Positions 39,439 through 45,753 of a stretch of DNA of 45,753 nt are shown here, piece by piece. Origin of the DNA: Moritella dasanensis ArB 0140 (GTDB taxonomy: Bacteria > Pseudomonadota > Gammaproteobacteria > Enterobacterales > Moritellaceae); contig NZ_AKXQ01000036.1 in assembly GCF_000276805.1 (NCBI RefSeq), positions 1-45,753 of the forward strand, given 5' to 3'. The notes below the pieces were generated by a model. The model saw only the letters and a list, made by a program, of their open reading frames with translations, was not told the origin of the DNA and did no database searches. The position numbers and the translations under genes are program-made. Each line of letters begins with the position of its first letter. Within the stretch, counting starts at the first letter, position 1.

Positions 39439-39789
39439 ATGGATAAGAAATCTGCACGTCTTCGTCGCGCAACTCGCGCACGTAAGAAAATGCAAGAATT
39501 GGGTGCTACACGTTTAGTGATTAACCGCACTCCAAACCATACTTATGCACAGGTTATCACACCGAATGCGGAAGTATTGGTTTCTGCTACAACGACAGAA
39601 AAAGCAGTTCGTGAAATGATCAGCTATGGCGGTAACGTTGAAGCAGCTAAAGTAATCGGGAAACTGGTTGCAGAGCGAGCTATCGAGAAAGGCGTTACTA
39701 AAATTGCTTTCGATCGTTCAGGTTTCCAATATCACGGTCGTGTTGCAGCATTAGCTGATGCCGCTCGTGAAGCTGGCCTTCAGTTCTAG
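39439..39789 (+). CDS. rplR: 50S ribosomal protein L18
   Basis: A 116-residue L18 that binds 5S rRNA together with L5. [20 protein letters not shown] is the basic N-terminus; [20 protein letters not shown] is diagnostic. It lies 9 nt after rplF and 13 nt before rpsE. Confidence 0.99.
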   Translation: MDKKSARLRRATRARKKMQELGATRLVINRTPNHTYAQVITPNAEVLVSATTTEKAVREMISYGGNVEAAKVIGKLVAERAIEKGVTKIAFDRSGFQYHGRVAALADAAREAGLQF

Positions 39790-39802
39790 TCAGGAGTAGG
39801 AA

Positions 39803-40303
39803 ATGTCTAAAGTTGAAAACCAAACAGGTGATCTGCAAGAGAAATTAATTGCAGTTAATCGTGTTTCAAAAGTTGTTAAAGGTGGTCGTATCTTCAGTTT
39901 CACTGCTCTTACAGTAGTGGGTGACGGTAACGGTCGCGTTGGTTTTGGTTATGGTAAAGCACGTGAAGTACCAGCTGCTATTCAAAAAGCAATGGAAAAA
40001 GCGAAACGCAATATCGTAAGCATTGAACTAAATGGTGTGACTCTTCAACATCCAGTTAAGGGTCGTCATTCTGGTTCTAAAGTATTCATGCGTCCAGCAT
40101 CAGCTGGTACAGGTATCATTGCCGGCGGTGCAATGCGTGCAGTACTAGAAGTTGTTGGTATCCATGACGTACTTTCTAAATGTTACGGTTCTACTAACCC
40201 AATTAACGTTGTACGAGCTACAATTGGCGCGCTTACTGGTATGTCATCACCAGAACAAATCGCTGCTAAACGTGGTCTACCTGTTAAAGAAATTCTGGGG
40301 TAA
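39803..40303 (+). CDS. rpsE: 30S ribosomal protein S5
   Basis: A 166-residue S5 (E. coli 167) at the mRNA entry site. [20 protein letters not shown] is the double-stranded-RNA-binding start, and [17 protein letters not shown] follows. Residues in this region affect spectinomycin response in other bacteria. CAGGAG precedes the ATG. Confidence 0.99.
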   Translation: MSKVENQTGDLQEKLIAVNRVSKVVKGGRIFSFTALTVVGDGNGRVGFGYGKAREVPAAIQKAMEKAKRNIVSIELNGVTLQHPVKGRHSGSKVFMRPASAGTGIIAGGAMRAVLEVVGIHDVLSKCYGSTNPINVVRATIGALTGMSSPEQIAAKRGLPVKEILG

Positions 40304-40309
40304 TAAACC

Positions 40310-40489
40310 ATGGCTAAAATTAAAGTAACTCAAACTAAAAGTGCAATCGGTCGTTTACCTAAACATCGTGCAACACTTGTTGGTTTAGGCCTTCGTAAAA
40401 TCAACCACAGTGTAGTATTGGAAGATACAGCATGTGTACGTGGTATGGTTCACAAAGTAGCTTACATGATTAAAGTGGAGGAAGCGTAA
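40310..40489 (+). CDS. rpmD: 50S ribosomal protein L30
   Basis: A 59-residue L30, the E. coli length. It begins [15 protein letters not shown] and includes [15 protein letters not shown]. It starts 6 nt after rpsE and its TAA shares one base with the rplO ATG. Confidence 0.98.
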   Translation: MAKIKVTQTKSAIGRLPKHRATLVGLGLRKINHSVVLEDTACVRGMVHKVAYMIKVEEA

Positions 40490-40923
40490 TGTTTCTAAAT
40501 ACTCTATCTCCAGCAGCTGGTTCTAAGCCAAACGCTAAACGTGTAGGTCGCGGTATCGGTTCTGGTCACGGCAAAACTTGTGGTCGTGGTCATAAAGGTC
40601 AGAAGTCTCGCTCAGGCGGCGGCATTCGTCCTGGCTTTGAAGGCGGTCAAATGCCTTTGAAACAACGTTTACCAAAATTTGGTTTCACTTCACGTAAACA
40701 GCTGGTAACAGCTGAAGTACGTTTGAATGAAATCGCTAAAGTTGAAGGCGACGTTGTAGATCTAAACACGCTTAAAGCAGCAGGTCTTGTTACAAAAAAC
40801 ATCCTGTTTGTTAAAGTTGTTTTATCTGGTGAAATCACTCGACCAGTTACAATTCGTGGCATTAAAGCTACGAAAGGTGCTGTTGAAGCGATTGTTGCTG
40901 CAGGCGGTCAAATCGAAGGATAG
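40489..40923 (+). CDS. rplO: 50S ribosomal protein L15
   Basis: A 144-residue L15, the E. coli length, a late assembly protein. [20 protein letters not shown] and the glycine-rich [17 protein letters not shown] arm are typical. The ribosome site GGAGG lies inside rpmD. secY starts 5 nt after the stop. Confidence 0.99.
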   Translation: MFLNTLSPAAGSKPNAKRVGRGIGSGHGKTCGRGHKGQKSRSGGGIRPGFEGGQMPLKQRLPKFGFTSRKQLVTAEVRLNEIAKVEGDVVDLNTLKAAGLVTKNILFVKVVLSGEITRPVTIRGIKATKGAVEAIVAAGGQIEG

Positions 40924-40928
40924 TACAA

Positions 40929-42245
40929 ATGGCTAAGAAACCAGGATTGGATACGAATAAATCGCAAGGTGGCTTATCAGAATTGAAAAGTCGTTTATGG
41001 TTCGTGTTGGGTGCAATTATTGTATTCCGCGCCGGCTCTTTTGTTCCTATTCCTGGTATTGATGCCTCTGTACTTGCTACGCTTTTTGATTCGCAAAAGG
41101 GTACCATCTTAGAAATGTTTAACATGTTCTCTGGTGGTGCACTTGAGCGTGCGTCTATTTTTGCGTTGGGTATTATGCCGTATATTTCGGCCTCTATTAT
41201 CATACAGTTATTAACTGTAGTTAATCCTACACTTGCCGAATTGAAAAAAGACGGCGATGCAGGACGACGTAAAATTAGCCAGTATACCCGTTACGGAACA
41301 TTGTTCTTAGGTACTTTTCAAGCTATTGGTATTGCAAAAGGCTTACCTAACATGGTTGATGGACTTGTCCATAATCCAGGGTTAAGTTTTTACTTTACTG
41401 CTGTAGTTAGTTTAGTAACTGGTACTATGTTCTTAATGTGGTTAGGTGAACAAATTACCGAACGCGGTATTGGTAATGGTATCTCAATATTAATTTTTGC
41501 AGGTATTGTTGCTGGTATGCCGCCAGCTATCGGACAAACGATTGAGCAGGTTATCGATGGTAATCTTCACGGTCTGTTATTGTTAGTGTTAGCTGGTGTT
41601 GTTTTTGCTGTTACATATTTTGTTGTATTTGTAGAGCGCGGTCAGCGTAGAATTGTGGTAAACTACGCAAAACGCCAACAAGGACGACGTGTTTTTGCAG
41701 CTCAAAGCACGCATTTACCGTTAAAGCTTAATATGGCTGGTGTTATTCCAGCTATTTTTGCTTCGAGTATAATTTTGTTTCCTGGAACGCTTGCACAATG
41801 GTTCGGTCAGAACGAAGGTTTATCTTTCCTTACTGACATTTCCTTGGCTCTACAGCCAGGACAACCTTTGTATGTAATGCTTTATGCAGCAGCAATTATC
41901 TTTTTCTGTTTCTTCTATACTGCGTTGGTATTTAACCCACGCGAAACAGCAGATAACTTGAAAAAGAGCGGGGCGTTCATCCCAGGTATTAGACCAGGCG
42001 AACAAACTTCAAGGTACATAGATAAAGTAATGTCACGACTAACTCTAGCGGGTTCTTTGTACATTACATTTATTTGTCTAGTACCATTGTTCATGACACA
42101 AGCTATGGGTGTGCAGTTCTATTTCGGTGGAACGTCATTACTTATTATGGTTGTGGTAATCATGGACTTTATGGCTCAAGTTCAAACCCATTTGATGTCT
42201 CATCAATATGGTGATGTACTTAAGAAAGCTAATTTAAAAGGCTAA
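40929..42245 (+). CDS. secY: Protein translocase channel subunit SecY
   Basis: A 438-residue inner-membrane protein with ten predicted membrane spans, the central pore of the Sec translocon with SecE and SecG. The N-terminal [21 protein letters not shown] is followed by the plug-region [31 protein letters not shown] is the cytoplasmic loop, and [13 protein letters not shown] the later loop that contacts SecA and the ribosome. It is cotranscribed with the ribosomal genes, as in other gammaproteobacteria. Confidence 0.99.
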   Translation: MAKKPGLDTNKSQGGLSELKSRLWFVLGAIIVFRAGSFVPIPGIDASVLATLFDSQKGTILEMFNMFSGGALERASIFALGIMPYISASIIIQLLTVVNPTLAELKKDGDAGRRKISQYTRYGTLFLGTFQAIGIAKGLPNMVDGLVHNPGLSFYFTAVVSLVTGTMFLMWLGEQITERGIGNGISILIFAGIVAGMPPAIGQTIEQVIDGNLHGLLLLVLAGVVFAVTYFVVFVERGQRRIVVNYAKRQQGRRVFAAQSTHLPLKLNMAGVIPAIFASSIILFPGTLAQWFGQNEGLSFLTDISLALQPGQPLYVMLYAAAIIFFCFFYTALVFNPRETADNLKKSGAFIPGIRPGEQTSRYIDKVMSRLTLAGSLYITFICLVPLFMTQAMGVQFYFGGTSLLIMVVVIMDFMAQVQTHLMSHQYGDVLKKANLKG

Positions 42246-42294
42246 GGCCATTAAATTAGCTTGAGCATGTCCTATAACAGTTACGGAGTAAGAA

Positions 42295-42408
42295 ATGAAA
42301 GTTCGTGCATCTGTTAAAAAGATTTGTCGTAATTGCAAAGTGATCAAACGTCACGGCGTAGTACGCGTAATCTGTGTTGAACCAAAGCATAAACAACGCC
42401 AAGGTTAA
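42295..42408 (+). CDS. rpmJ: 50S ribosomal protein L36 (zinc-type)
   Basis: A 37-residue L36. It carries the zinc ribbon ligands C11, C14, C27 and H32 (KICRNCK, then [13 protein letters not shown]). It is last gene of spc, 49 nt after secY, preceded by CGGAG. Confidence 0.97.
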   Translation: MKVRASVKKICRNCKVIKRHGVVRVICVEPKHKQRQG

Positions 42409-42412
42409 GCAA

Positions 42413-42440
42413 TTTAGAGGCTTGAGTTAGATTTTATAAT
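42413..42440 (+). promoter_or_regulatory. Candidate alpha operon promoter
   Basis: TTTAGA (42413-42418), 16-bp spacer and a perfect TATAAT (42435-42440), within the 134-bp gap between rpmJ and rpsM. The -10 lies inside an imperfect dyad (42421-42450). Confidence 0.5.
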
Positions 42441-42446
42441 CTTTTT

Positions 42447-42552
42447 CAAGTTTCTATTGCAATATATCTCTCTTCTGAGTATCCTTACGGGCTTTTCGAA
42501 GAGAGCAATCTTTTTTTTTAACACCTTAAGTGGAGTGGTATAGTGGCCCGTA
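42447..42552 (+). promoter_or_regulatory. Alpha operon leader pseudoknot (S4-responsive)
   Basis: CTCTCTTC (42468-42475) pairs perfectly with GAAGAGAG (42498-42505). Its loop holds TACGGGC (42486-42492), which is the exact complement of GCCCGTA at 42546-42552, three bases into the rpsM coding sequence. This is the nested pseudoknot over the GTG start by which S4 represses the alpha operon in E. coli. Nine T follow the stem (42511-42519), then the GGAG ribosome site. Confidence 0.85.
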
Positions 42553-42899
42553 TAGCCGGCATTAACATTCCTGATCAAAAGCATACAGTCATTGCCCTGA
42601 CTGGTGTTTTCGGTATCGGCGCAACACGTGCGAAAGCAATTTGTGTAGCAACTGGTATCGCTGAAACAGCTAAGATCAGAGAGCTAGAAGAAGCTCAACT
42701 AGAACTTCTTCGCGAAGAAGTAGGTAAATACACTGTAGAAGGTGACCTACGTCGTGAAGTAAGTATGAATATCAAGCGATTGATGGACCTCGGTTGTTAC
42801 CGTGGTATTCGTCACCGTCGCAGCTTACCTCTACGTGGTCAACGCACTAAAACAAATGCGCGCACCCGTAAAGGTCCGCGTAAAGCTATCAAGAAATAG
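42543..42899 (+). CDS. rpsM: 30S ribosomal protein S13
   Basis: A 118-residue S13, the E. coli length, contacting the P-site tRNA and S19. It begins with GTG ([19 protein letters not shown]), as does E. coli rpsM, consistent with the pseudoknot control site. [13 protein letters not shown] and [20 protein letters not shown] are diagnostic. It is first gene of the alpha operon. Confidence 0.99.
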   Translation: MARIAGINIPDQKHTVIALTGVFGIGATRAKAICVATGIAETAKIRELEEAQLELLREEVGKYTVEGDLRREVSMNIKRLMDLGCYRGIRHRRSLPLRGQRTKTNARTRKGPRKAIKK

Positions 42900-42912
42900 G
42901 AGCTGACGAGTA

Positions 42913-43302
42913 ATGGCTAAAACCCCAACTCGCGCTCGTAAGCGCGTTAAAAAGCAAGTTGCTGACGGTATTGCACACGTTCATGCTTCTTTCAACAACA
43001 CTATTGTGACAATCACAGATCGCCAAGGTAATGCTTTATCTTGGGCAACTGCAGGCGGCTCAGGCTTCCGTGGTTCTCGTAAGTCAACTCCATTCGCTGC
43101 GCAGGTTGCTGCTGAGCGTGCTGGTGAAATGGCTAAAGAGTATGGTCTGAAAAACTTAGAAGTTATGGTTAAGGGCCCTGGTCCTGGTCGTGAATCTTCT
43201 ATTCGTGCATTGAATGCGATTGGTTATAAAATTACTAACATCACTGATGTTACACCAATCCCTCACAATGGTTGTCGTCCACCTAAAAAGCGTCGCGTAT
43301 AA
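42913..43302 (+). CDS. rpsK: 30S ribosomal protein S11
   Basis: A 129-residue S11, the E. coli length, on the 30S platform. [19 protein letters not shown] and [17 protein letters not shown] are diagnostic. TAGGAG precedes the ATG, and rpsD follows 27 nt later. Confidence 0.99.
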   Translation: MAKTPTRARKRVKKQVADGIAHVHASFNNTIVTITDRQGNALSWATAGGSGFRGSRKSTPFAAQVAAERAGEMAKEYGLKNLEVMVKGPGPGRESSIRALNAIGYKITNITDVTPIPHNGCRPPKKRRV

Positions 43303-43329
43303 CGTTTTTAGGAATATTGGAGAAAGAAC

Positions 43330-43950
43330 ATGGCTAGATATTTGGGCCCAAAGCTCAAGCTTAGTCGTCGTGAAGGTACAGATCTTTTCTTGAAAAGTGG
43401 CGTACGCGCGATTGAATCTAAGTGTAAAATTGATAACGCACCTGGTGTACATGGTGCTCGTAAACCTCGTCTATCTGACTACGGTTTACAACTACGTGAA
43501 AAGCAAAAAGTTCGTCGTATGTACGGTGTACTTGAAAAGCAATTCCGTAACCTATATAAAGAAGCTGCTCGTCTAAAAGGCAACACAGGTGAAAACCTAC
43601 TTGCTTTATTAGAAGGCCGTCTAGATAACGTTGTTTATCGTATGGGCTTTGGTTCTACTCGTGCGGAATCGCGCCAGTTAGTAAGCCACAAAGCAATCGT
43701 TGTAAACGGTAAAGTTGTAAATATCCCTTCTTACAAAGTGAAAGTTAACGATACAGTTAGCATTCGCGAGAAGGCTAAGAAGCAAGCTCGTATCGCATCA
43801 GCTCTAGAAATTTCAGAGCAGCGTGAGAAAGCATCTTGGGTTGAAGTTGACAGTAAGACACTTGAAGGCGTTTTCAAACGTGCTCCTGAGCGTTCTGATC
43901 TGTCTGCAGACATCAACGAACAGCTTATTGTTGAACTTTACTCTAAGTAA
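43330..43950 (+). CDS. rpsD: 30S ribosomal protein S4
   Basis: A 206-residue S4, the E. coli length. [20 protein letters not shown] starts it. The S4 RNA-binding domain includes [20 protein letters not shown] and [14 protein letters not shown]4 nucleates 30S assembly and represses the alpha operon in E. coli by binding the leader pseudoknot, which is conserved here. Confidence 0.99.
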   Translation: MARYLGPKLKLSRREGTDLFLKSGVRAIESKCKIDNAPGVHGARKPRLSDYGLQLREKQKVRRMYGVLEKQFRNLYKEAARLKGNTGENLLALLEGRLDNVVYRMGFGSTRAESRQLVSHKAIVVNGKVVNIPSYKVKVNDTVSIREKAKKQARIASALEISEQREKASWVEVDSKTLEGVFKRAPERSDLSADINEQLIVELYSK

Positions 43951-43976
43951 AGTTAACTTCATAAGAGAGGACATAC

Positions 43977-44963
43977 ATGCAGGGTTCTGTAACAGAATTT
44001 CTAAGACCAAGACTTGTTGATATTGAGCAAATTAGCTCAACACGTGCCAAGGTAACACTTGAACCGTTAGAGCGTGGCTTTGGCCACACTCTAGGTAATG
44101 CTTTACGTCGTATTCTACTTTCTTCTATGCCAGGTTGTGCTGTAACAGAAGTTGAGATCGATGGCGTACTCCATGAGTACAGCAGTAAAGAAGGCATTCA
44201 AGAAGATGTTCTTGAAATTCTTCTTAACTTGAAAGGTCTTGCAATCAAACTTGAAGGCAAAGACGAAGCGTTACTAACTTTAACTAAGTCAGGTACAGGT
44301 CCTGTATTGGCAGGTGACATCACCCATGATGGTGATGTTGAGATTGTAAATCCAGAACACGTGATTTGTAATTTAACCGGTCAAGCAGATATCAGTATGC
44401 GTATTCGTGTGGCACGAGGCCGTGGTTACGTACCCGCTTCTACACGTGTACACGCTGATGATGAAGAGCGCCCTATCGGTCGTTTGCTTGTTGATGCTGC
44501 ATTCAGCCCTGTAAGCCGTATTGCTTACAATGTTGAAGCTGCTCGAGTTGAGCAACGTACTAACCTTGATAAGTTAGTAATCGATATGGAAACTGATGGA
44601 ACATTAGATCCTGAAGAAGCTATTCGTCGTGCTGCTACAATTTTGGCTGAACAACTTGATGCCTTCGTTGATCTTCGTGATGTAACGGAACCAGAGCAGA
44701 AAGAAGAAAAGCCAGAGTTTGATCCGATACTGCTACGTCCTGTTGATGATTTAGAACTTACTGTTCGTTCAGCTAACTGCCTTAAAGCAGAAGCTATTCA
44801 TTATATTGGTGATCTTGTACAGCGCACTGAGGTTGAGTTACTTAAAACACCTAACCTTGGTAAGAAATCTTTAACTGAAATTAAAGATGTTCTAGCGTCA
44901 CGTGGTCTTTCTCTAGGCATGCGCCTAGAAAATTGGCCGCCAGCAAGTATCTCGGACGAATAG
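43977..44963 (+). CDS. rpoA: RNA polymerase alpha subunit
   Basis: A 328-residue alpha subunit (E. coli 329). The N-terminal assembly domain (about 1-235) includes [21 protein letters not shown] linker with [11 protein letters not shown] follows, and the C-terminal domain (about 250-328) contains [13 protein letters not shown], including the arginine that contacts UP elements, and [22 protein letters not shown] lies before the ATG; rplQ follows after 40 nt. Confidence 0.99.
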   Translation: MQGSVTEFLRPRLVDIEQISSTRAKVTLEPLERGFGHTLGNALRRILLSSMPGCAVTEVEIDGVLHEYSSKEGIQEDVLEILLNLKGLAIKLEGKDEALLTLTKSGTGPVLAGDITHDGDVEIVNPEHVICNLTGQADISMRIRVARGRGYVPASTRVHADDEERPIGRLLVDAAFSPVSRIAYNVEAARVEQRTNLDKLVIDMETDGTLDPEEAIRRAATILAEQLDAFVDLRDVTEPEQKEEKPEFDPILLRPVDDLELTVRSANCLKAEAIHYIGDLVQRTEVELLKTPNLGKKSLTEIKDVLASRGLSLGMRLENWPPASISDE

Positions 44964-45003
44964 TAAACACTAGTCAAAAGATTTTTGTAAGAAGGATAAG
45001 TTC

Positions 45004-45387
45004 ATGCGCCATCGTAAGAGTGGTCGTCAACTAAATCGTAACAGCAGCCATCGTCAGGCTATGTTCCGTAATATGGCATGTTCTTTAGTTAGTCACGAGA
45101 TCATTAAAACGACTCTGCCTAAAGCTAAAGAACTACGTCGTGTAGTTGAGCCTCTAATTACACTTGCTAAAACGGATAGCGTAGCTAACCGTCGTCTAGC
45201 ATTTGCACGTACCCGCAGCGATGAAGTTGTAGGTAAACTATTTAAAGAATTAGGCCCACGTTTCGTAAACCGTTTAGGCGGTTATACTCGAATCTTAAAA
45301 TGTGGTCTACGTACTGGCGATAAAGCTCCTATGGCTTACATCGAACTAGTAGATCGTCCAGCTGTTGAAGCTGCTGACGAAGAATAG
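45004..45387 (+). CDS. rplQ: 50S ribosomal protein L17
   Basis: A 127-residue L17, the E. coli length. [21 protein letters not shown] is the family N-terminus, and [22 protein letters not shown] is diagnostic near the end. AAGGA precedes the ATG. It is last gene of the alpha operon, followed at once by a strong terminator. Confidence 0.99.
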   Translation: MRHRKSGRQLNRNSSHRQAMFRNMACSLVSHEIIKTTLPKAKELRRVVEPLITLAKTDSVANRRLAFARTRSDEVVGKLFKELGPRFVNRLGGYTRILKCGLRTGDKAPMAYIELVDRPAVEAADEE

Positions 45388-45401
45388 TTTTAAATAGTAT
45401 T

Positions 45402-45432
45402 AAAAGCCAGAGCTCACGCTCTGGCTTTTCTA
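45402..45432 (+). terminator. Alpha operon terminator
   Basis: AAAAGCCAGAGC (45402-45413) pairs perfectly with GCTCTGGCTTTT (45418-45429) around TCAC. T-rich sequence follows. It begins 14 nt after the rplQ stop and has an A run that also permits termination from the other side. Confidence 0.88.
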
Positions 45433-45696
45433 TTTCTAAAACCCCATTTTTCTTTCTTCTTCAATTACCAATCATCCTATTCGACTCGCACCTTTCTTTT
45501 TTAGATTTCGAAACTTTTAGCTACAATACCTATTACCTCTCCGATTAAACTTTCAATATTATATATACCTATTTATGCGCATTTTTAGCTGCAAATAATG
45601 CAATTCGTTATTTTTAAGCAGTTTTGGCTGATAAAGTTACTTAAAGTATGCTTTTTGTACTAATTTGTTTTTTTTAATAATTTCTAATTTTAGCGC
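45433..45696. other. Gene-free AT-rich region before the putative rRNA promoter
   Basis: About 265 bases with no plausible ORF. Composition becomes very AT-rich toward 45640-45690 (T and A tracts, including TTTTTTTTAATAA). That is the position of an UP element recognised by the RNA polymerase alpha C-terminal domain upstream of rrn P1. Other activator sites cannot be assigned. Confidence 0.45.
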
Positions 45697-45732
45697 TTGC
45701 CAATGTGATCTAAATCTCTATAATGCGACCTC
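45697..45732 (+). promoter_or_regulatory. Probable rRNA operon P1 promoter
   Basis: TTGCCA (45697-45702), 16-bp spacer and TATAAT (45719-45724) are followed by a GC-rich discriminator GCGACCTC and then CACTGACACGGCAACAG. The 16-bp spacing, the TATAATGCG discriminator and the downstream CACTGACACGG closely resemble E. coli rrn P1 promoters. The rRNA genes would lie past the right end of the window. Confidence 0.75.
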
Positions 45733-45753
45733 ACTGACACGGCAACAGCCGCT

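Overview
The window looks like a chromosomal segment of a marine, psychrophile-type gammaproteobacterium, most likely Moritella. The best single indicator is the arginine cluster: argE is divergent from argCBFG and argH, and argH is fused to a C-terminal GNAT acetyltransferase domain. That ArgH(A) fusion is a known hallmark of Moritella and some relatives. The rest of the gene order (hslUV, ftsN, argS, priA, rpmE, malic enzyme, metJ, metL, metF, ppc, arg, then S10-spc-alpha) is also gammaproteobacterial. I made no database search; genus assignment is inference from recognised proteins and synteny.

Layout. 1-7.4 kb: a phosphoserine aminotransferase of the divergent second type, a PhnA-like zinc protein, a YhiN-type flavoprotein, an unrecognised lipoprotein, the YigL phosphatase with PldB lysophospholipase, and a possible 41-residue basic protein. 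7.4-14.1 kb (minus strand): the HslVU protease, FtsN, ArgS and PriA. 14.2-17.4 kb: ribosomal protein L31, a short malic enzyme, an S4-domain protein with a long charged tail, and the methionine repressor MetJ. 17.6-21.1 kb: MetL and MetF, with MetJ operators. 21.2-31.3 kb: PEP carboxylase, then the arginine genes around a control region with ArgR-type boxes. 31.3-45.4 kb: the complete S10, spc and alpha ribosomal protein operons in canonical order, with promoters, terminators and leader structures. The last bases hold what looks like an rRNA P1 promoter, so an rRNA operon probably starts just past the right edge.

How the genes work together. MetJ should control metL and metF (homoserine and methyl-THF supply for methionine). 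ArgR (not in this window) should control argE and argCBFGH(A), which cover most of the linear acetylated ornithine pathway to arginine; argD is absent here. PEP carboxylase supplies oxaloacetate, hence aspartate, to both pathways. The right third encodes ribosomal proteins, SecY and the RNA polymerase alpha subunit, with feedback leaders for L4 and S4 inferred from RNA structure.

I found no mobile element, CRISPR array, tRNA, defence system or obvious foreign island. The unusual points are the ArgH(A) fusion, the absence of metB between metJ and metL, the type of SerC, short tandem duplications across two stop codons, the possible small gene at 7.2 kb, and paired dyads over the S10 promoter. 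I do not see a convincing undescribed multi-gene system.
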